Shown here piece by piece: positions 24,749-33,623 of a DNA stretch of 64,000 nucleotides; position 1 is the stretch's first letter, and every line of letters begins with the position of its first letter. A program made the position numbers and the translations under genes. Origin of the DNA: Caballeronia terrestris (GTDB taxonomy: Bacteria > Pseudomonadota > Gammaproteobacteria > Burkholderiales > Burkholderiaceae); the NCBI RefSeq assembly GCF_001544515.1, contig NZ_FCOL02000015.1:62001-126000 (forward strand), read 5' to 3'. The notes below the pieces were generated by a model that did not search any database, had not been told where the DNA came from, and saw nothing but the letters and a program-made list of their open reading frames with translations.

Positions 24749-26938
24749 TCAGAACTGCAGCGTAGCGCTCGCCACCGCCGTCCGCGTCGCCGACGGCACC
24801 ACGTAGTAGCCCCACGCCGTCGTCCAGTAGCGACGATTCAGCAGGTTGTTGATACCCGCGCGCAGCGTCACGTCCTTGCCCGCGATGCGCGTGTCATAGC
24901 GACCGCTCAGGTCATAGATCACATAGCCCGGCACGTACTGCGTATTCGCGGCATCGACGGCCATGTTGCCGACGTACTTGCCGCCCAGCGCCACCGTCAG
25001 CGAACGCAGATACGACGGGTTGTACTCCACTCGGCCCGTTGCGGTAAAGCGCGGCGCACCGTAGACACGGTTGCCTTCGATCGTCGGATCGTCGACGTCG
25101 ACCGCCTTCGTATTGAGCCACATCACGCCGCCGAGCAGACGCCAGTCGCTCGCCAGTTGAACCCAGCCGCTTGCATCGAGACCGGTGTAGCGCTTCGTGC
25201 CGCTCTGCACGTACACGTTCTGCGAGTTCGTGTAGTTGTAGCCCTGATCGACGCGGAAGAGCGCGATATTGGCGCCCCACTTCTGGCGATCCGTCTTGAA
25301 GCCCACTTCATACTGCTTGCTCTTCAGCGGCCCGAACTGCGCCGGGAAATTGACGTTCGTGTTCGACGCCGACCCGCCCTGTTCGAGCGACTCCACATAG
25401 CTCGCGTAGACCGTCGAATACGGGTCGGTCTTGAACATCAGCGCGACGGTCGGCGTGACCGGATCGGCATCGTATTGCGATGCCACCGCGCCCGTCGGAT
25501 CGTATGTGTGCTGGCGATACTGCGTGTAGCGCAAGCCGACCAGCGCGGACCAGCGCGAGTTGAACTGCACGGTGTCGCTGGCGTAGACGGCGGTCTGCGT
25601 CGTGAGCGACTGGCGATACAGGTTCCCGCCGATATGCACGGCATCGTTCGTCAGCAGCGTGCTGCCGTAGATGTTGCTCTCGCCGAGCGGGTACCCGACG
25701 TTCCAGCCCTCGCTGTTGTCGTACTCGCTGACCTGCGCCTGATAGCCCGCGCCGAACACGACATCGTGCTTGATACTGCCCGTCGAGAACTGGCCCTGCA
25801 CCATCGCATCGACGTTCTGGTAAAAGTAGCGCGTGAGTGCCGCGTACAGCGTGTTCGAGTAGTTGCCCGCGCTGTCGAACACGTACAGCAGGCTGTCCGA
25901 GTTGTAGCGGTTCTCCTTCGCGAAACGATACTTCAGGCTCGCGTGCCAGTTCTCGCTCAAGCGATAGTCGAGGCCCGCGCCGAACGACGCCATCTCGGTC
26001 TCGTACCAGTTCTGCGGCTGCGTCAACTGGTGCGTGACCTGGCTCGCATCGGGAATGCCGAGGCCCGAGCCGAACAGCAGGCCGAACAGCGTGCCGTTGG
26101 TCTTGCGCTTCTGATAGAACGCATCGGCGGAAAGCACGAGGTCCGGCGTGATGCGGAAGTCGAACGCACCCGATGCCACCTGACGACGCAGATGCCCGTT
26201 CGCCTCGGCCGTGTTGCCCTCTTCGTTCACGAGGTTCACGCGATAGCCGAAGCGCTTGTCGGTGCCGACGCGCCCGCCCACGTCGATCTTCTCGCTGAAC
26301 ACGCCCGCCGACTGATAGCCGATCGAGACGCTGCGATACGGATCGTCGGTGGGACGCTTGAGCACGTAGTTCACGATGCCGCCCGGCGCGCCGAAGCCGT
26401 ACATGAAGCCCGACAGGCCCTTCAGCAACTGCACCTGCTCGAACGGTTCGAGCGACAGGTCCGTGTCCCACGAAGGGAAGCTCTGGCCGTCGACCTTGAT
26501 GCCGTTCAGCGTATCGATCGGGATGCCGCGCACGGTGAACATCGCGTTCTCGGCGATCGCGTTGTTGCTGATGTTCGACACGGCCGGGTCGTACTTGAAG
26601 AGGTCGTTCGCGGTCGTCGCGAACATGTCCTCGCCCTCTTCGCTCGACACGACGACCGTCGAAAACGGCGTATCGACCTGTTTGCGCGCGCCCAGTGCGC
26701 CGGCGTTGACGGTGTCGGTCGGCACGACGGCGCTCTCGCGCGATGCCGTGACGCTCACGGCGGGCAGCGTCGTCGAATCGGCGGTCGTCGCGGCGGCGGC
26801 GTCTTGCGCCCAGCCAGCGGACGAGAGCGTCGAGAGCGAAATGCCCACGCTCGCCATGAGCGCGGCACTGAGAAGCGACGGAGTACGGCGTGTGGCGCGC
26901 ACAAACGCCAGACGGCTGGCGACGGAAGAAGTCTGCAT
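24749..26938 (-). CDS. TonB-dependent siderophore receptor (FhuA/FpvA-like)
   Basis: Start ATG 26938 gives 729 residues: a long signal peptide ending near SSAGWAQ, a TonB-box-like LPAVSVTAS stretch, a plug domain (about 85-210, with VRGIPIDTLNGIKVDGQ and GAPGGIVNYVLKRP) and a 22-strand barrel ending in the terminal phenylalanine of ATLQF. It imports a ferric siderophore across the outer membrane. A Fur-like box lies about 130 bp upstream. In-frame starts at 26995 and 27058 exist; the last is too close to the Fur box to be likely. No siderophore synthesis genes are present, so it probably takes up xenosiderophores. Confidence 0.92.
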   Translation of the reverse strand: MQTSSVASRLAFVRATRRTPSLLSAALMASVGISLSTLSSAGWAQDAAAATTADSTTLPAVSVTASRESAVVPTDTVNAGALGARKQVDTPFSTVVVSSEEGEDMFATTANDLFKYDPAVSNISNNAIAENAMFTVRGIPIDTLNGIKVDGQSFPSWDTDLSLEPFEQVQLLKGLSGFMYGFGAPGGIVNYVLKRPTDDPYRSVSIGYQSAGVFSEKIDVGGRVGTDKRFGYRVNLVNEEGNTAEANGHLRRQVASGAFDFRITPDLVLSADAFYQKRKTNGTLFGLLFGSGLGIPDASQVTHQLTQPQNWYETEMASFGAGLDYRLSENWHASLKYRFAKENRYNSDSLLYVFDSAGNYSNTLYAALTRYFYQNVDAMVQGQFSTGSIKHDVVFGAGYQAQVSEYDNSEGWNVGYPLGESNIYGSTLLTNDAVHIGGNLYRQSLTTQTAVYASDTVQFNSRWSALVGLRYTQYRQHTYDPTGAVASQYDADPVTPTVALMFKTDPYSTVYASYVESLEQGGSASNTNVNFPAQFGPLKSKQYEVGFKTDRQKWGANIALFRVDQGYNYTNSQNVYVQSGTKRYTGLDASGWVQLASDWRLLGGVMWLNTKAVDVDDPTIEGNRVYGAPRFTATGRVEYNPSYLRSLTVALGGKYVGNMAVDAANTQYVPGYVIYDLSGRYDTRIAGKDVTLRAGINNLLNRRYWTTAWGYYVVPSATRTAVASATLQF

Positions 26939-27063
26939 GTTTTTTTGGTCGGGCAGGGGCGTACGCCGCGCAGCCTTGGGATAGCTGGGCGTCATCGCTC
27001 GTAGCGCGTGAATTAACAGTGGTTGAAAGCGGTGGTGAAACGAAGATGGCGAGCGCAATCATA

Positions 27064-27083
27064 GATGAAACTGATTCGCATTT
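27064..27083. promoter_or_regulatory. Fur-box-like site upstream of the siderophore receptor
   Basis: On the minus strand the site reads AAATGCGAATCAGTTTCATC, close to the 19-bp Fur consensus as it appears in Burkholderia (AATGCGAATNATTNTCATT pattern). Its place just upstream of a TonB-dependent receptor supports iron-responsive repression. Assignment rests on similarity by eye. Confidence 0.6.
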
Positions 27084-27159
27084 ACAACATTTTTTTACAA
27101 AAATACAACGCCCTAGATAGGCGTCTCCCGGACTTGCGCCGGGCGTCCAGGTGGGGTTC

Positions 27160-27444
27160 TCAGTTGCTTCCGGCGCCGTAGCGCGTATCGGTGCCGGATC
27201 CGGGCTTGATGGTCGGCGCGCCTTTTTTGGCTTTGTCTTTCTGTTTCGCGACGCGTTGTTCTTCGGTGCGCGTGAGGGTCGCCGGGTCGGTGCCGGCCTG
27301 GCCCGCCGCGCCTGCGCCGCCGCCCACGCCTGCCGCGCGGCCATCGCCGCCCTTGTCGGTGCTGTTCATGCCTTGCGCGAGCGCTCCGGCCGAAAGCGCG
27401 GCCAGCAGCAGCGCGGATGCCGCGTGTTTCATCGTCGATTGCAT
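27160..27444 (-). CDS. Small secreted Gly-rich protein of unknown function
   Basis: The 94-residue protein has a signal peptide (MKHAASALLLAALSAGALAQ after a four-residue leader) and a mature part of about 70 residues. It has a glycine/alanine-rich stretch followed by a charged segment (EEQRVAKQKDKAKKGAP) and a GTDTRYGAGSN tail. The start at 27444 has SD GGAG at good spacing. No known domain is recognised. It lies 51 bp after the oxidoreductase gene on the same strand and may share its transcript. Confidence 0.7.
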   Translation of the reverse strand: MQSTMKHAASALLLAALSAGALAQGMNSTDKGGDGRAAGVGGGAGAAGQAGTDPATLTRTEEQRVAKQKDKAKKGAPTIKPGSGTDTRYGAGSN

Positions 27445-27495
27445 GTTTTGCTCCGTGAAGTCTCACGGATCCGCAGCAACCGCTGCGCCCGATGG

Positions 27496-28719
27496 CTAGA
27501 TCGCGCGCATCGTCTTCGGCGGCGTCTGCACGATGGGCGCGGCGGCCTGAAGAATGTCCTCGCGCACGCGCGTGCGCGGCGGGTAGATGCGATCGCAATT
27601 GATCGTCTGCTTCGTGCGCTTCGCCGCCTCGCCTTCCGATACGAGGTGCCGGTCCCATCCCTCCGTGTAGACGGCACCCCACGGACCGAGGTCGAGAATC
27701 GTCGTGTACCAGTCGATCTGAAGCGGCAGCATCGGCAGGCCGTATAGATCGCACACCACGTTGTGGCCGGCGTAGCGCCCCATCGGCCGGCCGTGCTGGC
27801 ACGACATCACCGAGGGCCTCACGCCGTCGATCGGCAGCCACGCGCAATCGCCGGCCGCGAACGCACCGGCGACGCCCTCCACGCGCAGGAATGCATCGAC
27901 GGGCACGCGGCCGAACCCGTCCGCCGCGACCGGAAACTGCGCCGCGAGCGGACTCGCGCGCATGCCGCCGCACCACGCTACGGTCGCGGCTTCGACGCGC
28001 TCGCCGTTGCTAAACTCGACGCCATCGGCATCAAGCGATTTGAGCGATACGCCCGGCCGCAGTTCGACGCCCAGCTCGCGCATCGCGCGTTCGATCACGG
28101 GCTGGGCGCCGCCCATCGCCTGGCCGATTTTCGGCGAGCGGTCGGCGAGGATCACGCGGATCGCCTGACGGTCCGCCTCCGGGACAATGCCGCAGAACCG
28201 CGCTGGCAACTCGGCGGCGAGTTCGACGCCCGTCAGCCCCGCGCCGACGACCACGGCCGTATAGCGCCCCGCCGACGCCGCGCGCGACGGTAACGCGTGC
28301 AGATGGGCCTGGAGCTTGCAGGCGCCGGCGTAGGTATCGACGTCGAACGAGTAGTCGGCGAGGCCCGGTATCGCGGGATGCACGAGCTTGCTGCCTGCCG
28401 CGAATACAAGGCGGTCGTAGTCGAGTTCGAGCGGCTCGGTGGAATCGACCGACACGCGGCGATTCACCGTGTCGATTTGCGAGGCCACGCCCTCGATCAG
28501 ACGAACGCCGATCGGATCGAACACGTCGGCGAGCGGTACGAGCGTCTCTTCCAGCCGCGACTCGTAGTTGCGCACGCGAATGCTGTGATATGCCGTCGGA
28601 TTCACGACGACGACCTCCACGTCGTCCGCGCTCACGTGCAGTTCGTCGAGCTTGCGCGCCGCACCGACCGCGCTCCACAGGCCGGCGAAACCCGCTCCGA
28701 TCACCACGATTCGCTTCAT
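27496..28719 (-). CDS. NADH dehydrogenase-like (type II, NDH-2) FAD oxidoreductase
   Basis: The 407-residue flavoprotein has an N-terminal FAD-binding motif (VVIGAGFAGLWSA, 5-17), a second Rossmann motif for NAD(P)H (VVVGAGLTGVELAAEL, about 155-170) and the FAD-closing AAGDCAWLP near residue 315. The layout is that of NDH-2 and related pyridine nucleotide-disulphide oxidoreductases without a redox cysteine pair. It probably passes electrons from NADH to quinone at the inner face of the membrane, though no C-terminal membrane anchor is obvious. The physiological electron acceptor is not clear from sequence. Confidence 0.85.
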   Translation of the reverse strand: MKRIVVIGAGFAGLWSAVGAARKLDELHVSADDVEVVVVNPTAYHSIRVRNYESRLEETLVPLADVFDPIGVRLIEGVASQIDTVNRRVSVDSTEPLELDYDRLVFAAGSKLVHPAIPGLADYSFDVDTYAGACKLQAHLHALPSRAASAGRYTAVVVGAGLTGVELAAELPARFCGIVPEADRQAIRVILADRSPKIGQAMGGAQPVIERAMRELGVELRPGVSLKSLDADGVEFSNGERVEAATVAWCGGMRASPLAAQFPVAADGFGRVPVDAFLRVEGVAGAFAAGDCAWLPIDGVRPSVMSCQHGRPMGRYAGHNVVCDLYGLPMLPLQIDWYTTILDLGPWGAVYTEGWDRHLVSEGEAAKRTKQTINCDRIYPPRTRVREDILQAAAPIVQTPPKTMRAI

Positions 28720-28808
28720 GTGCGTCTCCCATGAATGCCGGTCGGCTTCAATTACGCGAGTTGAAAGCGCGCCAGGGCCTGCCCGCGCGCCCGAACACCG
28801 GCCCGACC

Positions 28809-29966
28809 CTAACGCAACGTTCCGAAGAACGTCCGCACATCATCAGCAAGCAACTCCGGCTGTTCGAGCGCCGCGAAGTGCCCGCCCTTCGGCATGACCG
28901 TCCATTGGCGCAAATCGGTGAACACACGCTCGGCGGCCGAGCGCGGCGGACGAATCATTTCGCGCGGAAACGCGGCGTGAGCGGCGGGCACCGAAATCGT
29001 GTCGCCCGGCGGCAGGATGACCGCGCCGTGCAGCCGCCCGTAGTACGGCCAGAACGACGCGTTGATCGACCCCGTGAACCAGTAGAGCGCGATATCGGCA
29101 AGCATGCGGTCGCGGCTGATCGCGCGCTCGGGTTCGCCGCCACAATCCGACCACGCCTGAAATTTCTCGACGATCCACGCCGCGAGCCCGGCCGGCGAAT
29201 CGGTGAGACCGAACGCGAGCGACTGCGGCCGCGTTCCCTGAATCGCGATATAGCCGCCCTCTTCCTGCGTCCAGCGCGCGAGTTCTTCGAGGTAGCGGCG
29301 CTCGTCGTCGGTCGGGTTCGGATAGGCGGCGGGATCGCGGCTCACCGCCGACAGCAGGTTCACATGCACGCCGATGATCGCCTCCGCGCGCGCATACGCG
29401 AGCCGGCTCGCGACGGCCGCGCCCCAGTCGCCGCCCTGCACGCCGAAGCGTGCGTAGCCGAGCACGTCGCGCATCAGGTCGAAGACGCAATCGGCCATCG
29501 CGGGGACGTCGAAGCGCGGCTGGTTCGGGCTGAACGAGAGCCCGTACCCCGGCAACGACGGCACGACGACCGTGAACGCATCGCGCGGATCGCCGCCGAA
29601 GCGCGCGGGATCGGTGAGACGCGGGATGATCTCGAGGAATTCGAACACCGAGCCGGGCCAGCCGTGCAGAAGGAGAAGCGGCATCGGCGCGGGGCCGTCG
29701 CCTTCGATGTGAAGGTAGTGCAGACGAATGCCGTGCAGCCCGACCTCGAATTGCGGGAACGCATTGAGCGCGGCTTCCTGCGCGCGCCAGTCGAAACCGT
29801 CACGCCAGTAGTCGACGAGATCGCGCAGATACGTCACGTCGGTGCCGAACTGCCAGGCGTCGCCGGGCGCCTGATCCGGAAAGCGCGTTCGGGCGAGGCG
29901 CGCCTTCAAATCGGCGATGTCGTCATCGGCGACGTGCAGTGAAAATGGAATCGGTGCGTTGTTCAT
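28809..29966 (-). CDS. Epoxide hydrolase (EHN-domain alpha/beta hydrolase)
   Basis: The 385-residue enzyme has the EHN N-terminal domain (PFSLHVADDDIADLKARLA) followed by an alpha/beta hydrolase fold: oxyanion motif HGWPGS (101-106), nucleophile D180 in QGGDWGAAV and catalytic His in PKGGHFAALEQP. This matches microsomal-type epoxide hydrolases, which add water to an epoxide through an aspartyl ester. The start at 29966 is chosen because it gives the standard N-terminus. It is divergent from the ArsR gene, 115 bp away, which might also affect it. The substrate is unknown. Confidence 0.9.
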   Translation of the reverse strand: MNNAPIPFSLHVADDDIADLKARLARTRFPDQAPGDAWQFGTDVTYLRDLVDYWRDGFDWRAQEAALNAFPQFEVGLHGIRLHYLHIEGDGPAPMPLLLLHGWPGSVFEFLEIIPRLTDPARFGGDPRDAFTVVVPSLPGYGLSFSPNQPRFDVPAMADCVFDLMRDVLGYARFGVQGGDWGAAVASRLAYARAEAIIGVHVNLLSAVSRDPAAYPNPTDDERRYLEELARWTQEEGGYIAIQGTRPQSLAFGLTDSPAGLAAWIVEKFQAWSDCGGEPERAISRDRMLADIALYWFTGSINASFWPYYGRLHGAVILPPGDTISVPAAHAAFPREMIRPPRSAAERVFTDLRQWTVMPKGGHFAALEQPELLADDVRTFFGTLR

Positions 29967-30047
29967 GGCGTGGCCCACCTTATCGACGACGAGCGTGACA
30001 TCGCAGATTATCAGCGCCCGCGAAATCAGGCACACATCACGTTCTCC

Positions 30048-30081
30048 TTGACATGCAACCAAATGGTTGCATAATGATTGC
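30048..30081 (+). promoter_or_regulatory. Promoter with overlapping ArsR operator
   Basis: TTGACA (30048-30053), a 16-bp spacer and CATAAT (30070-30075) form a good sigma-70 promoter. The spacer is filled by the inverted repeat ATGCAACC-AAAT-GGTTGCAT (30053-30072), an ideal place for repression by the ArsR protein encoded next. The predicted transcript starts at or within a base or two of the ATG at 30082. Confidence 0.75.
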
Positions 30082-30405
30082 ATGAACGACGACGCGGTGT
30101 TTCGTGCTCTCGCGGACCCAAGCCGCAGGCTGCTACTGGACCGGTTGCACGCGAAGAATGGCCAGACGCTCGGCGATCTGTGTCAGGGCCTCGCCATGTC
30201 GCGTCAGGCGGTCACGAAGCATCTCGCGATCCTCGAAGAAGCGAACCTCGTCGCGTGCCAGCGACACGGCCGCGAGAAGCTGCATTTCATCAATCCCGTT
30301 CCGATCAACGAGATCGCCGAGCGCTGGATCGGCAAGTTCGAGCGGCCGAGACTCAGCGCCCTGTCCGACCTCAAGAAGACCCTCGAAGGAGAAGATCATG
30401 ACTGA
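30082..30405 (+). CDS. ArsR-family transcriptional regulator
   Basis: The 107-residue protein is a single winged helix (FRALADPSRRLLLDRL; LAMSRQAVTKHLAIL) without the metal-binding cysteines of classical ArsR/SmtB. It belongs to the subgroup paired with SRPBCC proteins. It overlaps the SRPBCC gene by 8 bp. The inverted repeat in its own promoter is the likely operator. The ATG lies where transcription should start, so there is no room for a Shine-Dalgarno and the mRNA may be leaderless. Confidence 0.9.
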   Translation: MNDDAVFRALADPSRRLLLDRLHAKNGQTLGDLCQGLAMSRQAVTKHLAILEEANLVACQRHGREKLHFINPVPINEIAERWIGKFERPRLSALSDLKKTLEGEDHD

Positions 30406-30856
30406 CGCGCCCACTTCCACATTCGTCTATGTCACGTTCATCCGCACCACGCCCGAGAAGGTATGGACGGCGCTGACGAGCCCCGAATTCGTGAAGCAAT
30501 ACTGGTTCGGGATGCATCAGGAGAGCGACTGGAAGTCCGGCTCGTCGTGGCGCATGGTTTTCGAGGACGGCCGCGTCGCGGATGCGGGCGAAGTCCTGGA
30601 GAGCGATCCGCCGCGCCGCCTCGTGCTGAAATGGCGCAACGAGTTCAAGCCGGAACTGGCGGCCGAAGGTTTCTCACGCTGCGTGTACGAGATCGAATCC
30701 GTCGATGGCGCAACGAAGCTGACCATCACCCATTCGATCGACCGCGCCGATTCGAAGCTCATACACGCCGTGTCGGGCGGATGGCCGCGCATTCTCTCGA
30801 ACCTCAAGTCGCTGCTCGAAACGGGCGAAGTCGTGTTTGCGAAGAAGGTAGACTGA
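30398..30856 (+). CDS. SRPBCC (AHSA1-like) domain protein
   Basis: The 152-residue protein is one START/Bet v1-like AHSA1 domain (FIRTTPEKVWTALTSPEFVKQYW; CVYEIESVDGATKLTITHSID), a fold with a deep hydrophobic ligand cavity. It overlaps the ArsR gene and has SD AAGGAG. In this common two-gene arrangement the SRPBCC protein is thought to bind a small hydrophobic ligand. The function in this organism is unknown. Confidence 0.9.
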   Translation: MTDAPTSTFVYVTFIRTTPEKVWTALTSPEFVKQYWFGMHQESDWKSGSSWRMVFEDGRVADAGEVLESDPPRRLVLKWRNEFKPELAAEGFSRCVYEIESVDGATKLTITHSIDRADSKLIHAVSGGWPRILSNLKSLLETGEVVFAKKVD

Positions 30857-30890
30857 CTCTCCTTCATCGGCCCGGCAGAGAGCGAACCTT

Positions 30891-31424
30891 ATGAGCATCG
30901 ACACGCGTTCCATCGCAAACGACACCTGGCCCGCGCAAGGCCTCGCGCCCACGCGCGAGCAGATCGTGCGGCATCTGCGGCACGCGAGCGCCGTCGCCGA
31001 ACGCGCGACGCTGATGGGCCATCATCCGTTCGGCGCGATCCTCGTCGGACCGGATCAGGAGAGCGTGCTGATGGAGCAAGGCAACGTCGATACGGTGAAT
31101 CACGCCGAGTCGGTACTGGCGCGCGTTGCGGCGCTCAACTTCACGCCAGAGTATTTGTGGAGTTGCACGCTCTACACGACGGTCGAGCCGTGCTGCATGT
31201 GCGCGGGGACGGCGTACTGGGCGAACATCGGCCGCGTTGTGTTCGGCATGACCGAAGCGCGCCTGCTCGAAGCCACCGGCGACCACGCCGAGAACCCGAC
31301 GATGAGCGTCGCGTCGCGCTATGTCTTCGATCACTGCCAGAAGACCGTTGATCTGATCGGGCCGGTGGCCGAGGTCGAAGAGGAAGTGCTGCGCGTGCAG
31401 CGCGAATTTTGGGCGAAACGCTGA
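30891..31424 (+). CDS. Cytidine/deoxycytidylate-type zinc deaminase
   Basis: The 177-residue protein has the zinc-deaminase motifs: H71-A-E73 (VNHAESVLA) and P100-C101-x-x-C104 (VEPCCMCAG). H71, C101 and C104 hold zinc and E73 moves protons. The FGMTEARLLEATG stretch resembles guanine deaminase and TadA-like proteins more than cytidine deaminase. It could act on a free base or a secondary metabolite. It starts 34 bp after the SRPBCC gene and may belong to the ArsR operon. Confidence 0.85.
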   Translation: MSIDTRSIANDTWPAQGLAPTREQIVRHLRHASAVAERATLMGHHPFGAILVGPDQESVLMEQGNVDTVNHAESVLARVAALNFTPEYLWSCTLYTTVEPCCMCAGTAYWANIGRVVFGMTEARLLEATGDHAENPTMSVASRYVFDHCQKTVDLIGPVAEVEEEVLRVQREFWAKR

Positions 31425-31438
31425 AGCACCGTAACGCT

Positions 31439-31471
31439 TGCCGACGCCCCCGCTCGCGTCGGCACATCTTT
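31439..31471 (+). terminator. Hairpin downstream of the deaminase gene
   Basis: TGCCGACGC (31439-31447) and GCGTCGGCA (31456-31464) form a perfect 9-bp stem with an 8-nt loop, followed by CATCTTT. The T-run is short but the position just after the stop codon is right. Confidence 0.55.
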
Positions 31472-31688
31472 CCCCCGTCAAACTATTTCTCCATCGCCGT
31501 GCATCCGTCCGGATCGCGCGCTCGTAATTGCATCTGAAGACGGCACACAAGCTCGCGCAAGTTCGCGACCGATGCCGCTTCGCGCCCGCGAGTCCACATC
31601 GTCCTATCGCGCAAGGCCGTCTCTTGTCCCCAGAGCGCGCTGCTTCGCAGGCATGCCGACAACCAGCGAATCCATGAAGGAGATGACC

Positions 31689-32657
31689 ATGAACGATGCA
31701 TCGGTGCTAATGGGTGTGATGGACCGCCGCGGTGAGCGGCGCGCGCAACGCCGCCAGTTCTTTCGCAATGCTGGCGGTCTGGGGCTCGGTCTGATCGGCG
31801 GCACGCTGATCAGCGCATGCGGCGGCGGCTCGGGCAGCAACGTGATGGCGAGCACGACCACGCCAACCGACGAAGAGATCCTCAACTTCGCGCTCAACCT
31901 CGAATATCTGGAAGCGCAGTTCTATGCGTACGCGGTGACGGGCGCCGGATTGCCCGCCGGCATGCTCGGCGGACAAGGCACGCAGGGCGCCGTGATCGGC
32001 GGATCGCAGGTGCCGTTCCAGGACCCGCTCGTCGCGCAATACGCGAAGGAGATCGCACGCGACGAGATGGAGCACGTCGCCTTCCTGCGCACGGCGTTGG
32101 GCGGCTCGGCGGTGGCGCAACCGGCGATCGATATCGGCGGCACCGATCCGAACGGCGCGTTCTCGACGGCGGCGCGCGCGGCGGGACTGGTCGGCGCGGG
32201 CGTCGCGTTCAATCCGTACCTGAACGACAACAACTTCCTGCTCGGCGCGTTCATCTTCGAGGATGTCGGCGTGACCGCGTACAAGGGCGCGTCGCCGCTG
32301 ATCACGAACAAGACGTATCTCGAAGCGGCGGCCGGCATCCTTGCGGCCGAGGCGTATCACGCGGGCATCGTGCGCACGACGCTCTATGCGAAAGGCCTGC
32401 AGACGCCGAGCCTGCGCACAGCCGCCGGAGCGATTTCGGACGCACGCGACAGTCTCGACAACACCGTCGACGACGACCAGGGCATCGTCGGCGCGACGCC
32501 CGACATCGCCAACATCGTCCCGCTCGATCAGAACGGCCTCGCGTTCAGCCGCAGCCCCGGCGACGTGCTCAACATCGTGTATCTCACGAGCGCGGCGGCC
32601 ACCAAGGGCGGGTTCTTCCCGGCGGGCGTCAACGGGACGCTGCATATGAGTTCGTGA
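31689..32657 (+). CDS. Exported ferritin-like (Ferritin_2) lipoprotein
   Basis: The 322-residue protein has an RRQFFR motif followed by [16 protein letters not shown] (about 20-44). That reads as a twin-arginine-type signal with a lipobox ending at Cys, so it is probably a folded lipoprotein. The mature part is a four-helix ferritin-like domain with carboxylate/histidine positions in [23 protein letters not shown] and AAEAYHAGI, fitting a di-iron site. The family (often with GlpQ- or catalase-linked genes) has no settled function; oxidative-stress protection is possible. ATG 31689 is selected by AAGGAG 6 bp upstream. Confidence 0.85.
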   Translation: MNDASVLMGVMDRRGERRAQRRQFFRNAGGLGLGLIGGTLISACGGGSGSNVMASTTTPTDEEILNFALNLEYLEAQFYAYAVTGAGLPAGMLGGQGTQGAVIGGSQVPFQDPLVAQYAKEIARDEMEHVAFLRTALGGSAVAQPAIDIGGTDPNGAFSTAARAAGLVGAGVAFNPYLNDNNFLLGAFIFEDVGVTAYKGASPLITNKTYLEAAAGILAAEAYHAGIVRTTLYAKGLQTPSLRTAAGAISDARDSLDNTVDDDQGIVGATPDIANIVPLDQNGLAFSRSPGDVLNIVYLTSAAATKGGFFPAGVNGTLHMSS

Positions 32658-33524
32658 TCATTGTGCGCGTTGGACAAGACCACGCAACACGGACTCGAGG
32701 CCGATGTCGCCCTTCACGATATCGGCCGCGTCGTGTTCGAACGCGATCCAGCCTTCGTTGAAGCCGTCGAGCATCTGGATGCGCGGCATCGGATCTTTGG
32801 TGCCTTGCGAACGAAATAGCGCGCCCCATGTTTCGCGCTCGACGGCTTCCGCACTCACCGGACGACCGAGGATGCGCGCGAACGTCGCGGCAAGGTCGTT
32901 GGGCGTCACGCGCTGCGGTCCTTCCAGTTCAACGATGCGATGGCCGCTCCAATCATCCATCAACAACCGCGCGGCGACGCGCCCTATGTCCGCCGTCGCG
33001 ACCATAGGCACGGGTTTGTCGAGCGGTTGCAGAAAACTCGCGATCACGCCCGTATCGCGCGCGGACGCCACGTCCCACGCGGCGTTCTCCATGAACCACG
33101 CAGGACGCAGGAACGTGACTGGCATCGGCAGACCGGCGAAGGCGCGTTCCATCAGCGTGCGTTGTGTCAGCAGGTTCGATTGCGTGGCCTGCGCGCCGAT
33201 CGTCGAAAGACACACGACCCTGCCCGGACGAGCCGCTTCGAGCGCGGTCATCACGGAGTCGATGACGGCGCGCGCTTCCGGAAAACCGGGCGCCGGATCG
33301 AACTCGGGCGGCGGCAGAATGAAGACGCCATCGGCGCCTTCGACCGCTTTCGTCAGCGCCGCCGCGTCGGTCACATCGGCGAGTGCGAGTTCGCAGCCGC
33401 GTTCGGTCCACGCACGTCCCTTGCCCGAGTCGCGCACGACGGCGCGCACGTCCTGCTGCGCTGCCAACAACGCATCTGCGAGCGCCCCGCCGACCTGTCC
33501 GGTGATGCCTGTGATTGCATGCAT
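32658..33524 (-). CDS. NmrA-like NAD(P)-binding protein
   Basis: The 288-residue protein is an atypical SDR of the NmrA/HSCARG type: the cofactor motif AITGITGQVGGALA (3-16) is followed by VVRDSGKGRAW. It lacks the YxxxK catalytic pair of classical SDRs. Such proteins either reduce quinones or sense the NADP(H) ratio. It is divergent from the LysR gene 100 bp away, which is its probable regulator. Its stop codon abuts that of the ferritin-like gene. Confidence 0.85.
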   Translation of the reverse strand: MHAITGITGQVGGALADALLAAQQDVRAVVRDSGKGRAWTERGCELALADVTDAAALTKAVEGADGVFILPPPEFDPAPGFPEARAVIDSVMTALEAARPGRVVCLSTIGAQATQSNLLTQRTLMERAFAGLPMPVTFLRPAWFMENAAWDVASARDTGVIASFLQPLDKPVPMVATADIGRVAARLLMDDWSGHRIVELEGPQRVTPNDLAATFARILGRPVSAEAVERETWGALFRSQGTKDPMPRIQMLDGFNEGWIAFEHDAADIVKGDIGLESVLRGLVQRAQ

Positions 33525-33623
33525 GATTCACTCCTTTTCGATGACTGAGTGCATGATAGGCGCCGGCGACCGTTGATGGAATCGACTGCGTGTCACATAA
33601 TTAGTGACTTCGAATCACGAGTG

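Noticed and set aside
24704..27004. Open frame of more than 760 codons on the plus strand across the siderophore receptor gene
   Set aside because: It is the antisense of a receptor with signal peptide, plug and barrel motifs. The Arg/His/Ala-rich product has no domain, and such frames arise from the high GC3 of the real gene.
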